Below, piece by piece: positions 1 through 12,638 of a stretch of 64,000 nucleotides of DNA. Source of the DNA: Desmodesmus armatus (Eukaryota > Chlorophyta > Chlorophyceae > Sphaeropleales > Scenedesmaceae). Each line of letters starts with the position of its first letter. The stretch's first letter is position 1. Below the pieces are notes generated by a model that was given only the letters and a program-made list of their open reading frames with translations, was not told where the DNA came from and ran no database searches. The stretch spans positions 124,001 through 188,000 of the forward strand of contig VIIQ02000161.1 of assembly GCA_007449985.2 (NCBI GenBank), written 5' to 3'. The translations under genes were made by a program, and so were the position numbers.

Positions 1-1119
1 GTGTTGTTGCATAAGAACGGATGTGCGTCCGGTGTTTCTGTGACCTGAACGCTAGTTGTATGTGGTGTAGGACCGCATGGGGAGGACACATGCGCTGTGG
101 TTGACTTGGATTGCGCTGGTAGTTTGACCACCTGTGCAACAGCAGGGCTGTAAGCATGCCCTGCTGCCTTCCTAGTTTCCTGGCCAATCTTTGGCTTGAC
201 CCCTATACGATTTACCTGCATGCATGCATGAATGCATGCCTTGCTGTGGAACCTGCTGTCACTGTGCACAGCACCTGCTCATGTGTTGAAAGCTCTCAGT
301 GCGCTGCTGCAGTGCTAGCACTGATCAGTCAGATCACATGCCTGTGGGGTGTGGTTTACTGATGGAAGCTTGTCAGGCGGGATTGATTGTTCCAGGGGTT
401 GTTTACTGACACAGTGAGGAAGGGTTTACAAGGGTTCGATGTTTGCCCAAGCGCCAGCCTAGCACTGGGTTCGCCGTCCTGCTTGAGGCGCTCACCGTCA
501 AGTAGTAGCTGTAACACATTTATGGGCCTTGCGTGTGATTACAGCATTCCTGCTGACCATGCTATGCATCAGTGCTTGGTGACTGCACCTGGTTGAGCCA
601 GTGCTAGCCAGCTCCAGCCTCTAGCACAGTTCAAGATGCAGCTGATCACGATGCACAACTTGACTTAGGGAGAAGTGCGTCAAGATCACAAACCTCATGA
701 ACTCTAGTGTCGAACAGTTGTACATTGCTCTCAAGAGCTTCACAACACTCTCTTTATGAGGAAATCTCGTTGTTTGCTCCTCCTCATGAGATCAACCCCT
801 GGTGGCTTGACAGCCTGTCAGTGACAGGAGGGTGCCCAGTGAGGTTGGGGTGGATCGTGACCGCTGGCAGCATTCACACAGGGTTCTGAGAAGATCGTGA
901 GTAAAACATCCAGACCTTCAATTTGCAACTTCAACTGTCCCACTTTCGAAGGCTCGTTCAAACCCCTGCCAGAACGGTTTCACAACAGCGCCACACGAGC
1001 AAGCAGGGAATGTCTCACATTGGTTGTGTTCATTTGTATCGTTGCAGCTCTGCCGTCTGACAACAACTGCAAAGTTGCGCTGTTACTGCTCCTGGCAGTA
1101 CCAACCAACAACGTGCATC
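1..1119. other. Intergenic / probable UTR sequence
   Basis: No protein-like open frame with consistent splice sites was recognised. The stretch may contain the 3' end of a gene lying left of the window and the promoter of the secreted orphan that starts at 1120. All short open frames here are Cys/Leu-rich, of the kind that arises from CTG-rich DNA. Confidence 0.4.
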
Positions 1120-2536
1120 ATGTATCAGAGGTGCTGCCAAGCCTTTCTGCTGCTTCTGGCTCTGTCAGTGGTGTCAAAATGCAGTGCGAAGCAGCCAGAC
1201 ACGTTTGCAGAATGGCTGTCTGCCAAGAAAAAGAACTCTACAGCAGCAGTGCAATCAGACAGCTACGAACCACATGAGTATATGCACCAGTGCCTGAAGG
1301 AGATCGCTTTCAAGAACTGCAGATCGCCGGAAGCTCCAGGCATGGACTACTTTGAGTAAGTGTCTGCAGGATGGGGGTGCTGCACGACGTTGTTGTGAGC
1401 AGAGCCAGGTCACAAGGTCCACCACAGTGCAGGCACGGCTTCAACAGCTACATGCATGACACATTGGCAGCAAACACTGTCTGGTTGCACATGCTCGTTA
1501 GCACTTTGACATGTGCAGGATTGTACTCAGCACACGGCACACCTTATGTACAGCTATGGTGGTGCAGCAAGGAAGTTGCATGCGCCTGCAGTCAAGAATG
1601 ATGTCAGCATGTGCCACCACAGCCAGGCAGGACCTGTAGGATACACTCACATCTGCACAGCTGATCTGCACACTGGATTTGCAGCAGCTGCCGCTCCTGC
1701 CCCCACCCAGCCTTGTGTCACAGCGGTGTTGAAGCCAAAGTTGTACACCAGATTTGCAGCAGCTGCCGCCCCGACGCCCCCTCAGCCTCCTGTCACAACA
1801 AATTAAACGCTCTTACAGACGCACACAACCTGTCATGTGCTGTGCCGTGCTGTGCTGTGCTGTGCTGCGCTGTGCCATGGTGCCCTGTGCTGCATGATGT
1901 AGGTCTGGTGTGACGTGCTGTGATGCCCGCAGCAACAGTGGCAACAGCCTGGGCAGTTCAAACGCTGAGGTTGGCACCTGCAAGTTTTCGGTCATGTGGC
2001 TGACAGCTCCCATCAATGAGGCCCCGGGGTGTCAAAGTGGGGCGAGTTTGAGGCACAGTGGTGAGTGTCAGGAATCCTAGTGTCAAGTGTTTCAGAAGGC
2101 AGCTGGCATGGTGAGGCCACCCACCAGACCATCCTCAAGGGGATTGTATAGTTTTGTCACAGCTGTCTCATACAGCGCAGTACAGCAGAGCACACGGTAG
2201 CATAAATCAGCATAGACAGTACAGGACAGTTTAGTATAACACAGTACGGGTGCTGTGGACAGAGTCCTCAGCCGTGTACTGTTCTGATTGAACAGCCAGT
2301 CATTGACTGACCAGTCTGTGCATGTCCTCAGGCTATACCCTGACTCAAGTTGCAGTTGTCCGTGCACCGTCAGCATCGTGATGGGGCATGGCTTGCAGCA
2401 TTGTTGATAGCAGGCGAGTCACATAGTGCAGTTGAGCTGCAACAGGGTCATGTACTGAGCAGGCGCTAGCAGCACTGCAGCACTGTTCTGTCCGCTCGCC
2501 TGTTGTTTGACGCTGTACGCATGTGCTTTTGCTGCA

Positions 2537-2568
<32 letters not shown>

Positions 2569-3387
2569 GCTGCTGCTGCTGCATCGCACACACCAGCTAC
2601 ATGAATGCCGCCGCCGGCACCTGCGGCCACCCCTTCTGCGATCAGATGGTGCTGGAGGCTGCAGGAGGCATCTACTGGGCAGAGGACATCGTCCTGGCCT
2701 CTAAGCCCCCAACACCACTGATAGACGACTCCTGCGGCGACAGCCGCCGTACAGCAAGCAGCCCAGCTACAAAGAAGGGAGGCAAGAGGGGTGCCAGCAA
2801 GCCTAATGGTGCCCTGGCGGGTCCCAAGGCAGAGATTGCAAAGATGAGTGAGAGTGAGCCGACGCTGCACTCTGGTGATGCATGGATCTTCTTTGGCCCC
2901 ATGTCGATCAACAGCCGCGTGCACGACGTGAAGACCACACACGGTGGGTTGGAGTGTGCTTCTGTACCTGCAAAATCATGGTCAGCAAACAGCATCCATC
3001 TGCCTTCATCAGCCCGTGCTTTGGAGAGTCAGATGCGGCGGTATTGCAGGGGCAGTGGCTGCTGCCTCAATCAGCGTGGTGGCTGCATAACCGACCTCAG
3101 CACACATGTTTTGAACTGCCTGGAACAGATTTTGTCGCCAGCAATCATGTGACATACAGCGCAATTGCGCAAGTGAATGCTCCTGAACAGGGACCGTGAG
3201 TGACCTATTGTTCCCTGCCCCCTGTGCCCATGCATGTGTATCTCCCCACTGCGCTGCAGGTTGGTTTGAGTACGTGTATGGCTACATCATGAACGACCCC
3301 ATCAGTGAGGCAGATGCTGAGGGCAGGCACATCGTCGACCCACTGACCTACTCCCTCAAGTTCTACAAGCCATCTGGCGGCTATTGA
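1120..3387 (+). CDS. Secreted orphan protein, 3 exons, ~236 aa
   Basis: The exons that fit are 1120-1355, 2597-2943 and 3260-3387; phases 2 and 1 are conserved and the total is 711 nt. The start was chosen because it gives a textbook signal peptide (MYQRCCQAFLLLLALSVVSKCSA, written here as its ends: MYQRCC...SKCSA) followed by a hydrophilic mature chain. The first intron ends in a (CTG)n tract and CACAG; the other junctions are gtgggt donor and ctgcag acceptor. The mature part has a few cysteines, a Lys/Ser-rich linker, and a C-terminal block with WFEYVYGY and FYKPSGGY. I do not recognise the family; no catalytic motif is visible. Secretion is inferred from the leader alone. An extra small exon inside the 1.2 kb first intron cannot be excluded. 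Confidence 0.65.
2537..2581. repeat. (CTG)n microsatellite at a 3' splice site
   Basis: CTG repeat interrupted by one CTA. It lies immediately before the acceptor at 2595-2596 and appears to serve as the pyrimidine-rich tract of intron 1 of the secreted orphan. Confidence 0.85.
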
Positions 3388-5094
3388 AGCGCATGACCTC
3401 CTGCACAGGAAGCAGCGCGGTCTGGCACTGACTGAGCAGTGGTGGTGGTGAGTTGGCCAGGGCGCAGCAGTGCAGTTGGCTCAAACAGCACCTGGCCACA
3501 ATAGGGCCGCTGCATCTGCATTGGAAGTTGGCGGCTGTTACCGTATGGCGTTGTTGCTGTTGCCCAGGCGCATCTGTGCCTGGGCAACACGCGTGTTTTA
3601 TGGGTTGTTGTGCATGTGGCTGCTGACGGTTGACCAGGACACGTTCCCGCTTTGCGCCAGATGTGTGGTTGATTTGACAAAATGCTGAGCAGACAACCAG
3701 CCTGGCTCTCCTGCCAAGCTGGTAGGGCACAAAATGCATGGGGGACAGCTGGTCATACCATTGACTGTTGTTACCACTCCCCTACACACATGGTACTACC
3801 ATGCTGCTTCTTGCTGAGCAAGAAGATTTCGAGGCCGCATCGTGTTGTGTTGAGCGCTACAAAGTTGGTTGGTGTCACATGCGAGTTGGGCATGTGGGGC
3901 TTCCACAGTGCAAAACTGTGTTGACGTATCAATGGGCAAGGCATGTTGTCCTATCTTGCCACACGGTGACCACTGGCACTATGTCTGATTGCGGTGGACC
4001 CTGACAGTGTAACATGAAGGACTGTGCATGTGTGAGGGGTGAGTCATGCAGGGACGTCCCTGTGTCGACATGGCAGTCATGCAGCAATCAGCCAAAAGCA
4101 TTTGCTGTATATATGTTGGCAGTGCACCATGCACCACCTACTGCTGTAAGTACTGCATACCTTTCAGTGCCGTACACTCAAGTCTCATGGCACAAGCATT
4201 TGTGCAGGGCACAAGGAGCGCAAGGCCGTCTGTGTGCCCAGAACTAAAACAGTTGGCCAACGTTCTCAGCACCCACGGTGATAGCATACTGGCCGTAGTG
4301 CCATGGCATCACTTTGCAGCAGCCCAACCTGGCGTCGCGGTTGATGCACCCTGTGCGCCCCATGACGCAGATCCAGTGTCGGGCGCCAGCTCTGCTCACT
4401 ATCGCTGTGTTGAAAGTGCATGTGCCGGCAGTGACAGCAGATCTTGTGCATTGCGCACGCCAGCACGCATGTGGTTGCTAGCACAACGACTGTATCCAGT
4501 ACTCCGGCCCAGCTGGAATAGAGGCAACCCACAGTGCCTCCCCCTGACCCGCCGTACCCCTTGCGTGGCACAGCGCATGATGCATTTAGGGAGGGGGTGG
4601 AACACTTGCGGTATTGATGTTTTTGAATGAGTGGGGGAGTGAGTATGGAGTACTGGCAGTGAGTCAATTGCGTGTATCGCCAATTGGGGCACTAAGGCAG
4701 ATGGGGATGTACACTCACGCGCACTGCCACAGGACTGTCACATGTGACAGCTGCAGTCCTGTACATGATCATGTGGGTACACATGTGGCAGACGGCAGGA
4801 CTAACGAGGACCCATGAGTACGCTGCTACAACAAGCATACATGCACAACGTTACTACGCGTATGCATTGCGTCTGTAACGCATCATGCATGAGGCAGAGG
4901 AGTACCGATGGTACCTGATAAGTTGACTGGCAATGCTTCTAACACGACATTGACACAACATCGGTGCTTTGGTGCTAATTTTGTATCACACACGTTATTA
5001 GTCTCACATCGCGACCGTGCTGCCTGCAAGCTGTGTGGTATTTCGGCCCGGCTGTTGCTGACGAGATCGCAATAGCTCACTGTCGCCACAAATC
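3388..5094. other. Intergenic region
   Basis: 1.7 kb between the secreted orphan and the M43 peptidase. Open frames are short and of biased composition, and no exon set could be assembled. A TGTAA motif at 4009-4013 is the first one downstream of the orphan's stop codon and could be the green-algal polyadenylation signal, giving a 3' UTR of about 620 nt. The remainder should hold the peptidase promoter. Confidence 0.4.
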
Positions 5095-7730
5095 ATGCGC
5101 TTCATACGACACTACCCTGCTTTGATGCTTGCATGTCTGTTAGTGATCACTTTTAATGCTGAGGCTCAGCTTGAACAGCCTGTTGATGGTCAGCAAGTGC
5201 CTGAGCTGCAGTCGGTCCCGCCAGCACAACCACAGACAGCACAAACTGCAGTAGGGGGCCCTACATCTGCAGCAGTACCTCTGACAGGCATCGTTAGTGT
5301 CGAAGCTTCTGGTTTAGTCGCTGCTGGTGCCTCTGCAGCAGCTACATCCATGGTAGCAGAGCCAACAGCAGTAGCTGGCACCAGCAGTGACATTGCTCAG
5401 AAGGACCCACTCAATGCGCGAGGACCGGAATTTTCGGATCCTGCAGGAGCTGTTAGGACGCCTTCGGGTTACAACCGGTAGGCAGGGACAGTAGCTCGTT
5501 TCAACACCGGCAGATGCTGCTCTGAGTGCCCAAGGGCGGGTGGGCCCCCCGGGGTCTGTCTGGTTTGCATGCAGACATGTTCTCAACCCCGGCAGCACAG
5601 CACAGCACAGGACATCATAGAGTGCAGCACATTAGGCAATGGCCGGGCAGCGGGGTGCTGGCTTCCAGGGATGATATGATCATGTTGCTTGCAGACATCC
5701 TAACATTTGCTTTGAGGCAGCATACGCTGAGGCCTGCTGCTGTGGCCAGAAGTTCTGTCTGTTGCAATCGGCCACACTAACCTGCACATGGTTGTTGTCG
5801 CCCTGACACTGCTGCTGCTGCTGCTGCTGCTCCAACCCCCACAGCTGCTCCACGCGCACTCCCTCTGAAGTGGAGATTAAGCGCATCGATGCTCATGTTG
5901 CACGCACCATGGCCACCCTCGACCCCGTTCGTGCATCAAACACCGGACCCATCATCATCCCAACATACTTCCACATACTCCACAAGGCAGACGGTGCCGG
6001 CAACGTATCTGATACAGTGGTACAAGACCAGATGGCAGTGCTAGATGCCGCCTTTGAAACAGCAGGCTTCCAGCTCGACCTACTGGAGACGACAAGGACA
6101 GCCAATGACAGCTGGGCGACGCTGACATTTGAAAATGAGTTTGAAGTAAAGGAGGCGCTTAGGAGGGGTACAGCTGAGACCTTGAATATATATTCTGCTG
6201 TACTTGATGGCTACCTTGGCTGGGCGTACTACCCATCAGGTGGGCGGCCCTTGTGCAGCAGCACACCAATCGACAGCTACATGCTCCACATGTACGTATC
6301 TACATATGTTTGGAAGGGGCTATACCCTCCACATTCAGTTTGGCATGGTCTCAGCTGCTTTCAAAGCTTGCTTGGCAAGCTGCATTGCTTTTGGGAATTG
6401 TATGTTCTGTTGCTAGTACCACTGCTTAGGCCAACACAGTGGTAATGTGTTCACCGTCATGCCAGCATGTCGCTGCAACAACCACACATCATCTGCTTTG
6501 ACACTGCCGCCCCTGCTGTGTTGCTACTGGTATTGCCGCTGTACTCTACACAGGCTACATGTCCTATCCCCAGTACGATGGCATTGTCATTGAACTGGAA
6601 AGCGTGCCTGGTGGTAATGCAACGAATTATAACCTAGGTAAGGATGCCGGTATCTGCAGCTTTTTGGGGGGGTTTCATTATTGTTTTGGGAGTCCACACA
6701 GCGCCCAACAAAGCCGCATCATGATGTCAACCTACCAACAGGGCAGATCTGAATATAGATTTTGTGGGAATGCAGTCAGTATTGTTGCTGCTTGCCTGCA
6801 TTTCTACACCACAGATTGGCAAGCACTTGCAACTCAATTGGCGCTGTGGAATTTGTTTTTGCTGCTGCTGTTGTTGTCTTTTTGTGCAGGTTACACTGCT
6901 GTGCATGAGGTGGGCCACTGGCTGGGCTTGCTGCACACATTCCAGGGGGGTTGTAATGGCGGTGGCGATGCAGTGAGAGACACAGGTAACTCAATACTCA
7001 CACATTAGCGGCTTTCATAAAACAACCCACCCAACGCATTTCCTCGCAACGCTCCTTCATGTGCCGCTACCTTAGTCTCTGGTGCAAGGCTGTTGTGATT
7101 TTCTTGCTCTAGAGATCTCTTGCTGGAACTGGATGCAGACGCGGACAGGCTCACTGCAACCAACCAAGCCATCGTGCTGTCGTTGTCGTGTGCTGTGCCG
7201 TGCTGTGCTGTACAGCTGCCGAGCGCACTCCTGCAAGGGGTTGCCCCACAGGTCGTGATTCATGCCCCGGCCAGAAAACCCCAGGCCTGGACCCCATCAC
7301 CAACTTCATGGTGAGAGCTTCATGCTCAAAAACATACTTTGCTGGATGAGCTCCTGCCTGTCTGGATGCTGTACATGGTGGAATGTTTATTGAGGGAAGG
7401 GGAATGAAATCTCACCCGCACCCCCTGCGCCCGCCTGCGTTCGCCTGCACCCCTTGCCAAGGCTCACATACAATAATCCGGCTCGATTTTAACGCCCCTG
7501 GAAAATATCTTGAGAAGCAACATAGTGCTTATGACAGCCAAGATGTTTTGTTCTGATTGAGCTGATCGAGCTGTTGTTGGATAGTAACGTCCTGTTCTTT
7601 CTTGTCCTGTCATGTCCTGTGCTGTGTTGTGTCGTAGGACTACTCCTATGACCCTTGCATGGATACTTTTACCCCTGGTCAAAGTAAAAGGATGCAAGAT
7701 CATTGGTTCACTTTCAGGGATGGCAAGTAA
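5095..7730 (+). CDS. Secreted M43 (pappalysin/cytophagalysin-like) zinc metallopeptidase, 6 exons, 381 aa
   Basis: Exons 5095-5477, 5845-6239, 6554-6637, 6890-6985, 7216-7310 and 7638-7730 join in frame (1146 nt) at GT-AG junctions. Residues 1-24 form a signal peptide ending ...NAEA; residues 25-127 are a low-complexity Ala/Pro/Ser linker. The catalytic domain starts with the RCSTRTPS segment typical of M43 and carries the zinc site [11 protein letters not shown] at about 293-303 (three His ligands and the general-base Glu) and the Met-turn [11 protein letters not shown] around 349-359. The GRDSCPG and LDPITNFM segments between them are also characteristic of M43B. All catalytic residues are present, so activity is expected, probably outside the cell or in the wall matrix. 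The second intron-exon border uses a (CTG)n tract. The substrate is unknown. Family assignment is secure; the exact start rests on the leader. Confidence 0.93.
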
Positions 7731-8850
7731 CTTGAGCATGAAGGTTTGCGCCGCAGCAACCGGATCGCGAGCGCCGGTGCGGCTCACGCACGGTGCATTG
7801 GAACGAAGTTGCGCAGTTTGCGTCGGTGAATGCATGAGCCGCACGCGCCGCAGTTGTTGTGCAGCCGCGCCCGATGCGTGCCTTGTCTTTTATCAAGCAG
7901 CCAGATCTGTTGCAAGCCTTTTGTTGTTGTTGTTTTGAACCCGGTTCATGCCGAGCATGAGGCATGTTGATGAGGCTGTCGGAAAGCCAGCCAAAAATCA
8001 CCCAATGTCCGCTGTCATGATTATATCATACATGTTGCACCCAAACCTGCACCAATGTTGTCAGCAGCATCTCTCTGATAGGCTGCGTCAGTGGCCCACC
8101 CGACGGTTGGGTGTTGGTTGAGGCTGTGGGGGCAACTGAATCTTGCTTGACGACAGCATCATGCAGAGTCTGCACACTGTGTGGCGGCGGAGCGACAGCA
8201 CTCAGCTTGTTTGGAACAGTGGTGTGAGTCACTGGCGGCCCCACAAACTTGAAGACGGTTGTGCACTCCTGGTGCCGTTCAGCAGTTGTCGCTTGTATTG
8301 CACAGCACAATCACCATTGCTGTGCAGTGATTGTACATGTGTTTGGGCACTGCTTGCCAATCACGCATGCCTGGCGTCAGAGCACATGCTGCAGGAAACG
8401 TACGACAGCATTCAGCAGGGTTTCACCCCTTGTGGGTCAATTCTCCTTGGGGGTTTTGTGCTGTAGTGGCTTGGTGTTGCACAGGTGGGGTTGTGGTATT
8501 CCATCATGAAGCATTCGATGCACCAGCTGGGGACACTGCAGCGGAATCTCACTGTGGCGTATGTGTTCGGGAGGGGGTGGGGGCGACTGCACAGGGAATC
8601 GTGCAATTGAGCTGGACAGAGGTGGCATACCAGTTGAAAAAAACAGCCACCTCGTGGAGTGGTTGCGAACATGACGTGGCACTATATGCTGGCTGCTGCT
8701 GCTGCAGGACCAGAAGGTGATAATTTGGTTGGTAGTTGTGCGCGCTTGCACCAGCATGCATTTGTGAGATAAACATCGCACCTGCCGCAGGCATGTGCTG
8801 CGCTATGGAATCCTTGTGTGGGTATGACTCATATCCTCGGAGGATGTGAG
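7731..8850. other. Intergenic region
   Basis: No supported gene. It should contain the 3' UTR of the M43 peptidase. Open frames on both strands are short, His/Cys/Thr-rich and do not link through splice sites. Confidence 0.4.
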
Positions 8851-9012
8851 GATGCCTGGCTGTGTGCCGGGGGAAGCTGCCCTCAGGGAGCACTAGGAGT
8901 GTGAAGGAGGCAATGGCCTCGAGGATCTAGAGCTAGATCTAGCGTAGCTGTCAAAAGGACCTTCTGGGATGGCGCGCTTGCAGCAGCCAGACAACAGCTG
9001 GTTGTTGGTCTG
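8851..9012 (-). pseudogene. Decayed partial copy of PRP19 exon 4
   Basis: This stretch aligns with 22128-22262 on the same strand, that is, with most of PRP19 exon 4 (22101-22256) and a few bases of the preceding intron. Shared blocks include TGCCTGGCTGTGTG, GTGTGAAGGAGGC, TGGGATGGCGCGCTTGC and GTTGTTGGTCTG. The copy has small deletions and a roughly 35-nt foreign insert around 8918-8955 that includes the palindrome GATCTAGAGCTAGATC. The reading frame is broken and no neighbouring PRP19 exons are present, so it is a non-functional exon fragment. Confidence 0.8.
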
Positions 9013-9545
9013 AGTTGTATCATTGATGTCTGGCTGAAGTCTGGTAATCCAGTAATGTTTGCAATTGGGCTCTTTAGTTTGTGCCGTGACGTGAGTGCAC
9101 AGCATGGTGTGCAGACCTGCTGCAGGGAGACCAAGCCAAAGGATGTCCCAGAAGTATGGTTTGCTGTGTCAGACAAGTCTGAGGCAGACCAAGAAGCATC
9201 CGCACATCAGTGTGCATGTGCCTTGCCAATATGTCAGTGACAGTACAATGTTATCTCCTGCATCACCACTCAGTCACTCATTGAACTTCAAATGCATATG
9301 CTTCAATGCATGCCATGCAGACCGTCTGCACTGTGTCACAAACAATGCAGTATGCTAGTCCAGAGCCCTGAAGGTACAGCTGTGCACGTTGCATTCCTGC
9401 TTGGCAGGCTGTAAAGCACACCAAACCCTGCAGAAAGCAAGGTGAAAGGCCTTTGCTTTCACAGGTTTCAAAGAATTGCACCAGCAGCACATGTACCCTG
9501 CACGAAGCACCCGAACTGGGTGCCTTTACTCCAAAATTCCCTAGC
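9013..9545. other. Intergenic region
   Basis: Nothing supported. It lies between the PRP19 exon fragment and the duplicated 3' flank of F-box/LRR copy A. Confidence 0.35.
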
Positions 9546-10116
9546 TAGGACCTTCAACCCAGGGCACTACGTGCATCCAGTGTGCCAGCAGCAATGATTG
9601 TCTGCATGCCAGCTGACTCAACAGATGCAGACTGTTGCACACCACACCGCATGCATATGGTCCTTTCAGCTTGCCAAGGGCCACGTGGCCCTGCCAGCAC
9701 AGTGTACACATGCCGTGTACACATGGCCCTGCCAGGCAGTGGTAGTGGCAGGCAAAGCATCATGATCATGCATGGCATGCCTCTGCAGGCCTGACACCAG
9801 GGTAGTGTGACCTCAGGTGCGTACGATACGTGTTCACCAGCTCACCCAAGTATGAACACCAGTATGCTGCACTTGCTGCAAGAGAGCAAGGAAGCATGAC
9901 AAATCATGTGGGCCACAGCTGCCAGCTGCTGTTCCCCCAACAACTCTCGAACAACCAGCACAAGACTGAGGACCAATCAGCTGGCAGCCCCAGAATCAGA
10001 TGACGGTACTGCTAGTACCCTGGGAACCTGGGCAGCGGTGCTGAGCGAACACCCACACACCCCAGAGATGCCAGCTGCTGGCTCATGACATCACACCTGT
10101 ACCACCAGCACCAACA
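9546..10116 (-). repeat. Duplicated 3' flank of F-box/LRR copy A
   Basis: This non-coding stretch is similar to 13880-14471, the 3' flank of copy B. Shared landmarks in the same order include TGACACCAGGG, ATGCTGCACTTGCTGCAA, GACAAATCAT and AACCAGCACAAGAC. The duplication that produced A and B therefore carried about 0.5 kb downstream of the gene. Confidence 0.7.
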
Positions 10117-12638
10117 CTACCCGGACTTGAGCTCATAACTTGGATCAGCATCTGATGCGGAGTCAGCATCATCAAAGTGGGCATCATCAGAGTGGGCATC
10201 ATCAGCATTGCTGCACTGGGGTGCAGCACCTTGCTGCGCGCACAGCTGCTTGCCAGCTGTTGGCTCACACAGAGCACAATGATGGTGACCATGACAAAAA
10301 AGCTCAGGGCTCATTGCTGCTGCCAGGCTCAGGTGGATGCAGCACTGAACTGCGTGCGCAGCGATTGGCAAGCCGCTCCCACACACTCACAGGCGCTCCA
10401 GGCGGCAGCTGCAGGCATGCACATACACATGCAGAGGGGACGAGGAGCTGTGAAACCGTTTCAAGGAAGTTCCACCAGGTTTGAGGCAAGCCATCGAGCT
10501 ACTGCTGCGTGCTGCCTGTGGCTGTGACAGCACCTGACAGGCTAGACTGAGATGGTCCCCCCGTGGCTCATTCAATGGCAGCACGTGCAAGGCTGGCATG
10601 CTGTCTGTCTGCACTCAGACCAGGTATGCTGCATACCCTGCACATAGGTAGGTCTTATCCATGCATAAGGGGACTTCCTTTTGCTCACCTGGTAGTCAGC
10701 AACTTGTTCAGGGGTATAAGTGAGCATATACACAGCCCCGCCCTCCGGGAAGGCCACCTCCTTGCTGACCATTGTGGCATCTTTGGTGTCCAAGCAGAGT
10801 TCAGTGAGGGCAGTGAGCTGGGTCAGCTCCAGCACTCCCTTGTCCGTGATGGACTGACCAGTTGCACGGATGTCAAGGGACTGCAATGCTGTGAGCCTTG
10901 CAAGCTCCACCAGGTTGCTATCCTGCAAAAGCCCATTGGCCCAGAGACTGAAGCTTGTCAGACGTGTGGCACCCTGAAGGGCAAGCAAGCTGAATGGCAT
11001 TGGCTCCTGTCCATTCAGCGTCTGGTCACCAGCAGAGGCAGCCGGAAACGGTGCAGCAACAGACAGCCACTCAAGGTCAGGGCAACCATACACCAATCGC
11101 TCCAAATCGGCTGTGCCAAAGCAGGGGCGGTTGCCAGAGGAGTCCTCGTAGTCAATGAGCGATGAAGACTCATATTTATTCTTCATGCTGAGGTCCAGGT
11201 AGCGGAGCTTGTGCAGGTATGGCAGCACTTCCAACAGGTCATGTGGCTTCCTGGATCGCAGGCCGCATGCATACAGCGCAGTGAGGCTTGTGAGGCTGCC
11301 CAACCCTGCTGGCCCATCAAGGCTCATGTTGGAGGTGTGCAGGGACAGCAGGCTACTGCCATTGGTCGATGAGCTGCTGCTGCTGCTGTTAGGGTTGTGC
11401 GGGCGGATCTGCTGCTCCTGCTTGGACAGTGCTGCGCTGAGATCTAGCCTGCGACTTGGAGGCATCCTCAAGTGAGAGCGCCGTGAGGTTAGGCGGCAGC
11501 GGGTTGAGGTAGGTTGTAGTGTACAAGGGGTTGTTGATGACAACAAGCTCCTTCAGGTGCTGCAGGGCACCCACCCCTTCGAGGGCCTGGTCTTGCAGGT
11601 TAGACCTGTATCACACACACATACACACACTTTCAGGCACTGTGCTGAGCACAGCCTGCAACAGCAATGCGCAGTCTCAGCTCTGTGCTGTACGCTGCTT
11701 GCAACGGACACAGCGTCACGACCCGCAGGAGACCCAATGCACTGTGCTGCACAAGCCCTGGCAGCTGGGACACAAGCAGCTGTGAAAACTTGCACTCTCT
11801 CTCACTTACCTCTCCACCTTGACGTAAGTCAATTGAGGGCAGCCCACCCAGACCTGCTGCCATGCCTGGACATATGTCAAGCGATCCTGCCCATGATAGC
11901 CATCATAGTCATCATACCCATAATACTCATCATCAATCTTGTTGTGGCGCTCACCCTCAACCATGCGCACATGGCGGAAGCAAAAGTGGCGCAGATTCTG
12001 CAGGCAATAAGACAGCCCAGCACAACAGCCAACACCGTTTTGCTGCCAAAGGCGGAATCATGAGTGTTGATCAGTGCTGCTGCTGCAACCAGGCCACACC
12101 ACACCACTGTATACACAGCCTCACACAGCATGCCCACCCAAAAACCAAAGCTGATGGAACGTACCGTGAGAGACACTGCCAGGTGCTTGAGGACCTCTGG
12201 CGACATGCTCATGCAGCACAGCTTCAGGGTGGTCAGGCGGGACAGTGCTGACATGAAGGGCTTGGGCTCTGAGTAGAATAGCAACCCATTATGAACTGTC
12301 ATGCTGAGCGCTCTGTGGCCATACTTGCTCAGCCATAGCTCCAGGGCTGACTCCTTACGGTGCTTACGCTCCCAGTCATCATCATAGCCAAGCGAAAAAT
12401 CAAGGTCCTCATCTGCTGTCACGTTTGTAGCTACCATGCTCCACTGCTGGCACACTAAAGCAGCTGAACCTAGGCGATCACGGTACTGAAGGTTGGAAAG
12501 AACGCTTTCCAGGACGTGCTGCAGCCCCAGAGCCACAGCACAGGAAGAAGGCCTAGAAAAGGGGCCCCCTGATAGAGCAGCAGCAGCAGCATCTGCGTGT
12601 GCCACGCGATGGGCACGTGCAGGTGGCTCCCAGCTCAT
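10117..12638 (-). CDS. F-box/LRR protein, copy A (frameshifted)
   Basis: Exons read 12638-12165, 11997-11810, 11605-10689 and a last exon of about 10292-10117. Exon 1 encodes an F-box (HVLESVLSNLQYRDRLGSAA...VCQQWS, about residues 40-68). Exon 2 holds an Asp/Tyr-rich insert (DDEYYGYDDYDGY) not seen in the paralogues. Exon 3 encodes leucine-rich repeats (ALQHLKELVVINNPL, LTSLTALYACGL, LHKLRYLDLS). F-box/LRR proteins usually serve as substrate receptors of SCF ubiquitin ligases. Near 11449-11466 exon 3 changes frame (net +1), and the last exon reads the paralogues' SQQLAS..CARSKVLHP motif in one frame but its Asp-rich tail in another. It is either a decaying gene or a sequence with consensus errors. 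The last acceptor is unclear. Confidence 0.7.

Noticed and set aside
2507..2704. Poly-Leu and poly-Cys frames
   Set aside because: Translations of the CTG microsatellite in intron 1 of the secreted orphan.
10563..11165. 200-codon plus-strand frame
   Set aside because: Antisense to the LRR exon of F-box/LRR copy A; the minus strand shows regular leucine repeats and conserved splice sites.
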